A stretch of 64,000 nt of DNA from Petrocella atlantisensis (GTDB taxonomy: Bacteria > Bacillota > Clostridia > Lachnospirales > Vallitaleaceae), in assembly GCF_900538275.1 (NCBI RefSeq), contig NZ_LR130778.1:372001-436000 (forward strand), in the 5' to 3' direction. Under the pieces are notes generated by a model, which saw nothing but the letters and a program-made list of their open reading frames with translations, searched no databases and was not told where the DNA came from. Both the position numbers and the translations under genes were made by a program. How positions within the stretch are numbered: position 1 is the first letter of the stretch; every line of letters starts with the position of its first letter. Shown one piece after another: positions 62,005 to 64,000 of this stretch.

Positions 62005-62624
62005 TAAGTATCAATCCCCAAACTTCTTAATATTATGCCATATGAAGGCATGTCCGGTATTAGAATGAAATACCCAAAAACATTTTCACGGTCACCACCA
62101 AAATCTGTTTGAATCAGAAGTGCTTTGTCACCTACCTTACCAAACTCGATAGCAGGTACACTGAGTATGGCACCTGCCATATCAATTGCCATATAGGGTA
62201 TTGTTGCAAGAATTTTCAGATTGGTCAAGGAGGACAATGAGGATAAATAAGCACCTGATATGATGTTGCCAATCTCTTTTAATGCTGATAAATCCATCTC
62301 ATCAAAGTCATCAAAGTTATCAATATTCTTACCCATGAGCATGTTAATCAGTATATGGGCTGCTGACTGTTCAAGAACAAACATAATCATACCGCTAATT
62401 TCGCCTTCTAGACCCAGCAGGATACCAACAATTGGGTTTTCCGCACCGCCTAGAACTTCTGATAAATCCTTAAACTCCAATACTTTTACAACCGGTATAC
62501 CCATGTCAATGCGCCTGTTAATCAATTGTGATAAAGCTGTTGTCGCATTCCCGGCTCCGATGTTTCCGATTTCTTTTAAAATATCCAGTTGTACACTATC
62601 AATGTTATCAAAATTATCCATCAT
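62004..62624 (-). CDS. cheC: CheY-P phosphatase CheC
   Basis: 206 aa. Two copies of the phosphatase motif are visible: LDILKEIGNIGAGNATTALS (about 12-31) and MDLSALKEIGNIISGAYLSSL (about 108-128), each with the Glu and Asn pair, though the second reads E..N with IISGAYL. It dephosphorylates CheY and binds CheD. The start is the second of GTG-ATG-ATG behind AAAGGA; the exact choice is uncertain by one codon. Confidence 0.95.
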   Translation of the reverse strand: MMDNFDNIDSVQLDILKEIGNIGAGNATTALSQLINRRIDMGIPVVKVLEFKDLSEVLGGAENPIVGILLGLEGEISGMIMFVLEQSAAHILINMLMGKNIDNFDDFDEMDLSALKEIGNIISGAYLSSLSSLTNLKILATIPYMAIDMAGAILSVPAIEFGKVGDKALLIQTDFGGDRENVFGYFILIPDMPSYGIILRSLGIDT

Positions 62625-62637
62625 CACCTAATCCTTT

Positions 62638-63105
62638 CTATGCTTTCAAAGGGTCATTCACCTTGATGAGCTCTTCAATGTTTAATAGCGTCACAAGAGA
62701 CTCTCCTACTTTTCCCACTCCAAAAACATAGGCATCTTTTTCTTCATGTGATTCTCTACTGATATTGTCGATGTCAGCTTCTGATAACTGGATAACTTCT
62801 TTGACTTCATCTACGATCAAGCCAATCTCATTGCCCTCTAACTTGACAAATATGATACGCGTATTGTCCGTTAGGACATCTTCTTCCATATCAAATTTTA
62901 ATCTTATACTCATGACCGGTATAATGTCACCACGTAGATTAACGACGCCTTTTATATAATAAGGGGCTTTTGGTACACGGGTGATATTAATCATTCTTAC
63001 AATGTTTTGTACAAATTGAATGTTGATGCCGTATTGCTCAACACCTAATTTTACTACAATAAATTGAGATAATTCCATTTTTTGTGCATTTTCATTATTA
63101 TCCAT
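62638..63105 (-). CDS. cheW: Chemotaxis coupling protein CheW
   Basis: About 155 aa. It links receptors such as the MCP at 9.8 kb to CheA. The fold is recognisable from QFIVVKLGVEQYGINIQFVQ, ITRVPKAPYYIKGVVNLRGDIIPV (about 43-66) and VDEVKEVIQL. The ATG at 63105 follows GGAGGG, which lies inside the longer open frame starting at 63120. Confidence 0.95.
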   Translation of the reverse strand: MDNNENAQKMELSQFIVVKLGVEQYGINIQFVQNIVRMINITRVPKAPYYIKGVVNLRGDIIPVMSIRLKFDMEEDVLTDNTRIIFVKLEGNEIGLIVDEVKEVIQLSEADIDNISRESHEEKDAYVFGVGKVGESLVTLLNIEELIKVNDPLKA

Positions 63106-63119
63106 ATTAATACCCTCCA

Positions 63120-64000
63120 TTATACCAGTGAATTAACGTCAAGTATCAGAGCTACTTCACCGTCACCAAGTATCGTTGCACCGGCAATCATCTTCAAGTT
63201 CGTTAAGTATTTTCCTAGTGTTTTGATAACGATTTCCTGTTGTCCAATGAGTGAATCTACCACAAAACCAGCCAACTTGTCACCTTTGTTTACTATAACC
63301 ACCGTTATGGATGTTTTATTCTCATTTTGTGCCTGTAGGTCTAATTTATCATGTAGTCTGATGATAGGAATGACACGTCCTCTAAGGTTGATGACTTCTG
63401 AACCCTGAATATATTTGATATCCGAGATTTTGACATCTTCGATGTTTTGAATGGAATTAAGTGGTATTGCGTATTTTTCTTCATTCAAGTGTACCATCAA
63501 TGCCTGTATAATCGCTAAGGTTAGTGGTAATCTAATGATGAAAGTACTACCTTTACCAAGTGCAGTCTTAACTTCAATGTCACCGCCAAGGGCTTCTATC
63601 TTAGTCTTAACAACATCTAGACCAACGCCACGACCGGATACATCTGAAATCTTATCCGCGGTTGAAAAACTTGGTCTAAACAACAATTCTATGATTTCTT
63701 GATCGCTCATCGTGTTCGCTTGATCATAGCTAATCGCACCACTATTAATGGCTTTGTTTTTCACTTTAGTTACATCAATACCCGCGCCATCTTCACCGAC
63801 TTCAATAACAACATTGTTGCCGTCTTGATATGCCTTAAGATATACGTTGCCTGTTGCATCTTTACCACTTCTTACACGAGTATCCGGTGTCTCAAGGCCA
63901 TGATCTCCTGCGTTACGAATAAGATGTACCAATGGGTCTCCTATTTCATCAATAACTGTTCTGTCAAGCTCAGTCTCTTCACCTGACATATGTAAGACCA
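63120..64000 (-). CDS. cheA: Chemotaxis histidine kinase CheA, C-terminal part (cut by window end)
   Basis: The frame is open to the window edge; about 293 codons are visible. Seen are the ATPase N-box HLIRNAGDHGLE, the G boxes EVGEDGAGID, SDVSGRGVGLDVVK and GKGSTFIIRLPLTLAI, then the CheW-like regulatory domain with YIQGSEVINLRGRVIPI. The Hpt, P2 and dimerisation domains lie outside. The ATG at 63989 is internal, not a start: GEETELDR in front of the N-box is standard CheA sequence. Confidence 0.96.
   Translation of the reverse strand, partial: VLHMSGEETELDRTVIDEIGDPLVHLIRNAGDHGLETPDTRVRSGKDATGNVYLKAYQDGNNVVIEVGEDGAGIDVTKVKNKAINSGAISYDQANTMSDQEIIELLFRPSFSTADKISDVSGRGVGLDVVKTKIEALGGDIEVKTALGKGSTFIIRLPLTLAIIQALMVHLNEEKYAIPLNSIQNIEDVKISDIKYIQGSEVINLRGRVIPIIRLHDKLDLQAQNENKTSITVVIVNKGDKLAGFVVDSLIGQQEIVIKTLGKYLTNLKMIAGATILGDGEVALILDVNSLV

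Noticed and set aside
1-64000. tRNA or rRNA genes
   Set aside because: No CCA-ended cloverleaf with TTCGAATC-type arms and no conserved rRNA blocks were found by eye on either strand.

Overview
The window reads as chromosomal DNA from an anaerobic, motile member of the Clostridia, probably near the Lachnospirales/Vallitaleaceae. This is inferred from gene content and order, not from any search. The supports are one-piece pyruvate:ferredoxin oxidoreductase, rubredoxin, a rubrerythrin-like protein, formate-THF ligase, PolC, RNase Y, RqcH, a LexA box of the GAAC-N4-GTTC type at recA, and the run cheA-cheW-cheC-cheD-sigD-fapA-swrB-like-rpsB-tsf-pyrH-frr-uppS-cdsA-dxr-rseP-ispG-polC. Almost every gene is on the minus strand. 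Only rqcH and an IS30-family transposase are on the plus strand.

1-9.6 kb: an exopolysaccharide/capsule region read leftward. It runs cpsB (PHP phosphatase), capD (nucleotide-sugar dehydratase), an SLH-anchored surface protein, wzz/cpsC, cpsD (tyrosine kinase), a complete ISLre2-family element, then a second capD paralog cut by the window start. The second capD has its own promoter, a cyclic di-GMP-I riboswitch and an intrinsic terminator. The IS landed 7 bp upstream of that promoter. 9.7-11.8 kb: a chemoreceptor whose signalling domain is fused to a PhnD-like solute-binding domain predicted to be cytosolic.

11.9-31.8 kb: housekeeping genes (xerD, nudix, proC, purB, aspC-like, rny, recX, recA, cinA, pgsA, rimO, folD, fhs, ftsK/spoIIIE, uppP, lysC), with rqcH divergent from lysC. 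33.6-34.1 kb is gene-free but highly structured. 34.1-38.8 kb: cysK with an Rrf2/CymR-like regulator, rubredoxin, a tiny membrane protein, a CPBP-family protein and an IS30-family element, the last three bracketed by two copies of a ~117-bp repeat that carries a terminator hairpin.

38.8-64 kb: PFOR, polC, ispG, a ferritin-like protein, an Fe-alcohol dehydrogenase, the rseP-dxr-cdsA-uppS-frr-pyrH-tsf-rpsB block, and the end of a chemotaxis/flagellar operon (cheA truncated by the window end).

Most interesting: two unlinked Y-shaped elements (minus strand 33858-33947, and 800-893 inside the ISLre2 element) share one architecture, a closing stem plus two hairpins whose loops all read CANGGANG, the recognition core of CsrA/RsmE. 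They look like candidate CsrA-binding RNAs, one carried by an IS. Also notable are a structured repeat at 12.9 and 52.6 kb whose stems differ in sequence but still pair, the MCP-PhnD fusion, and the c-di-GMP-controlled capD copy.
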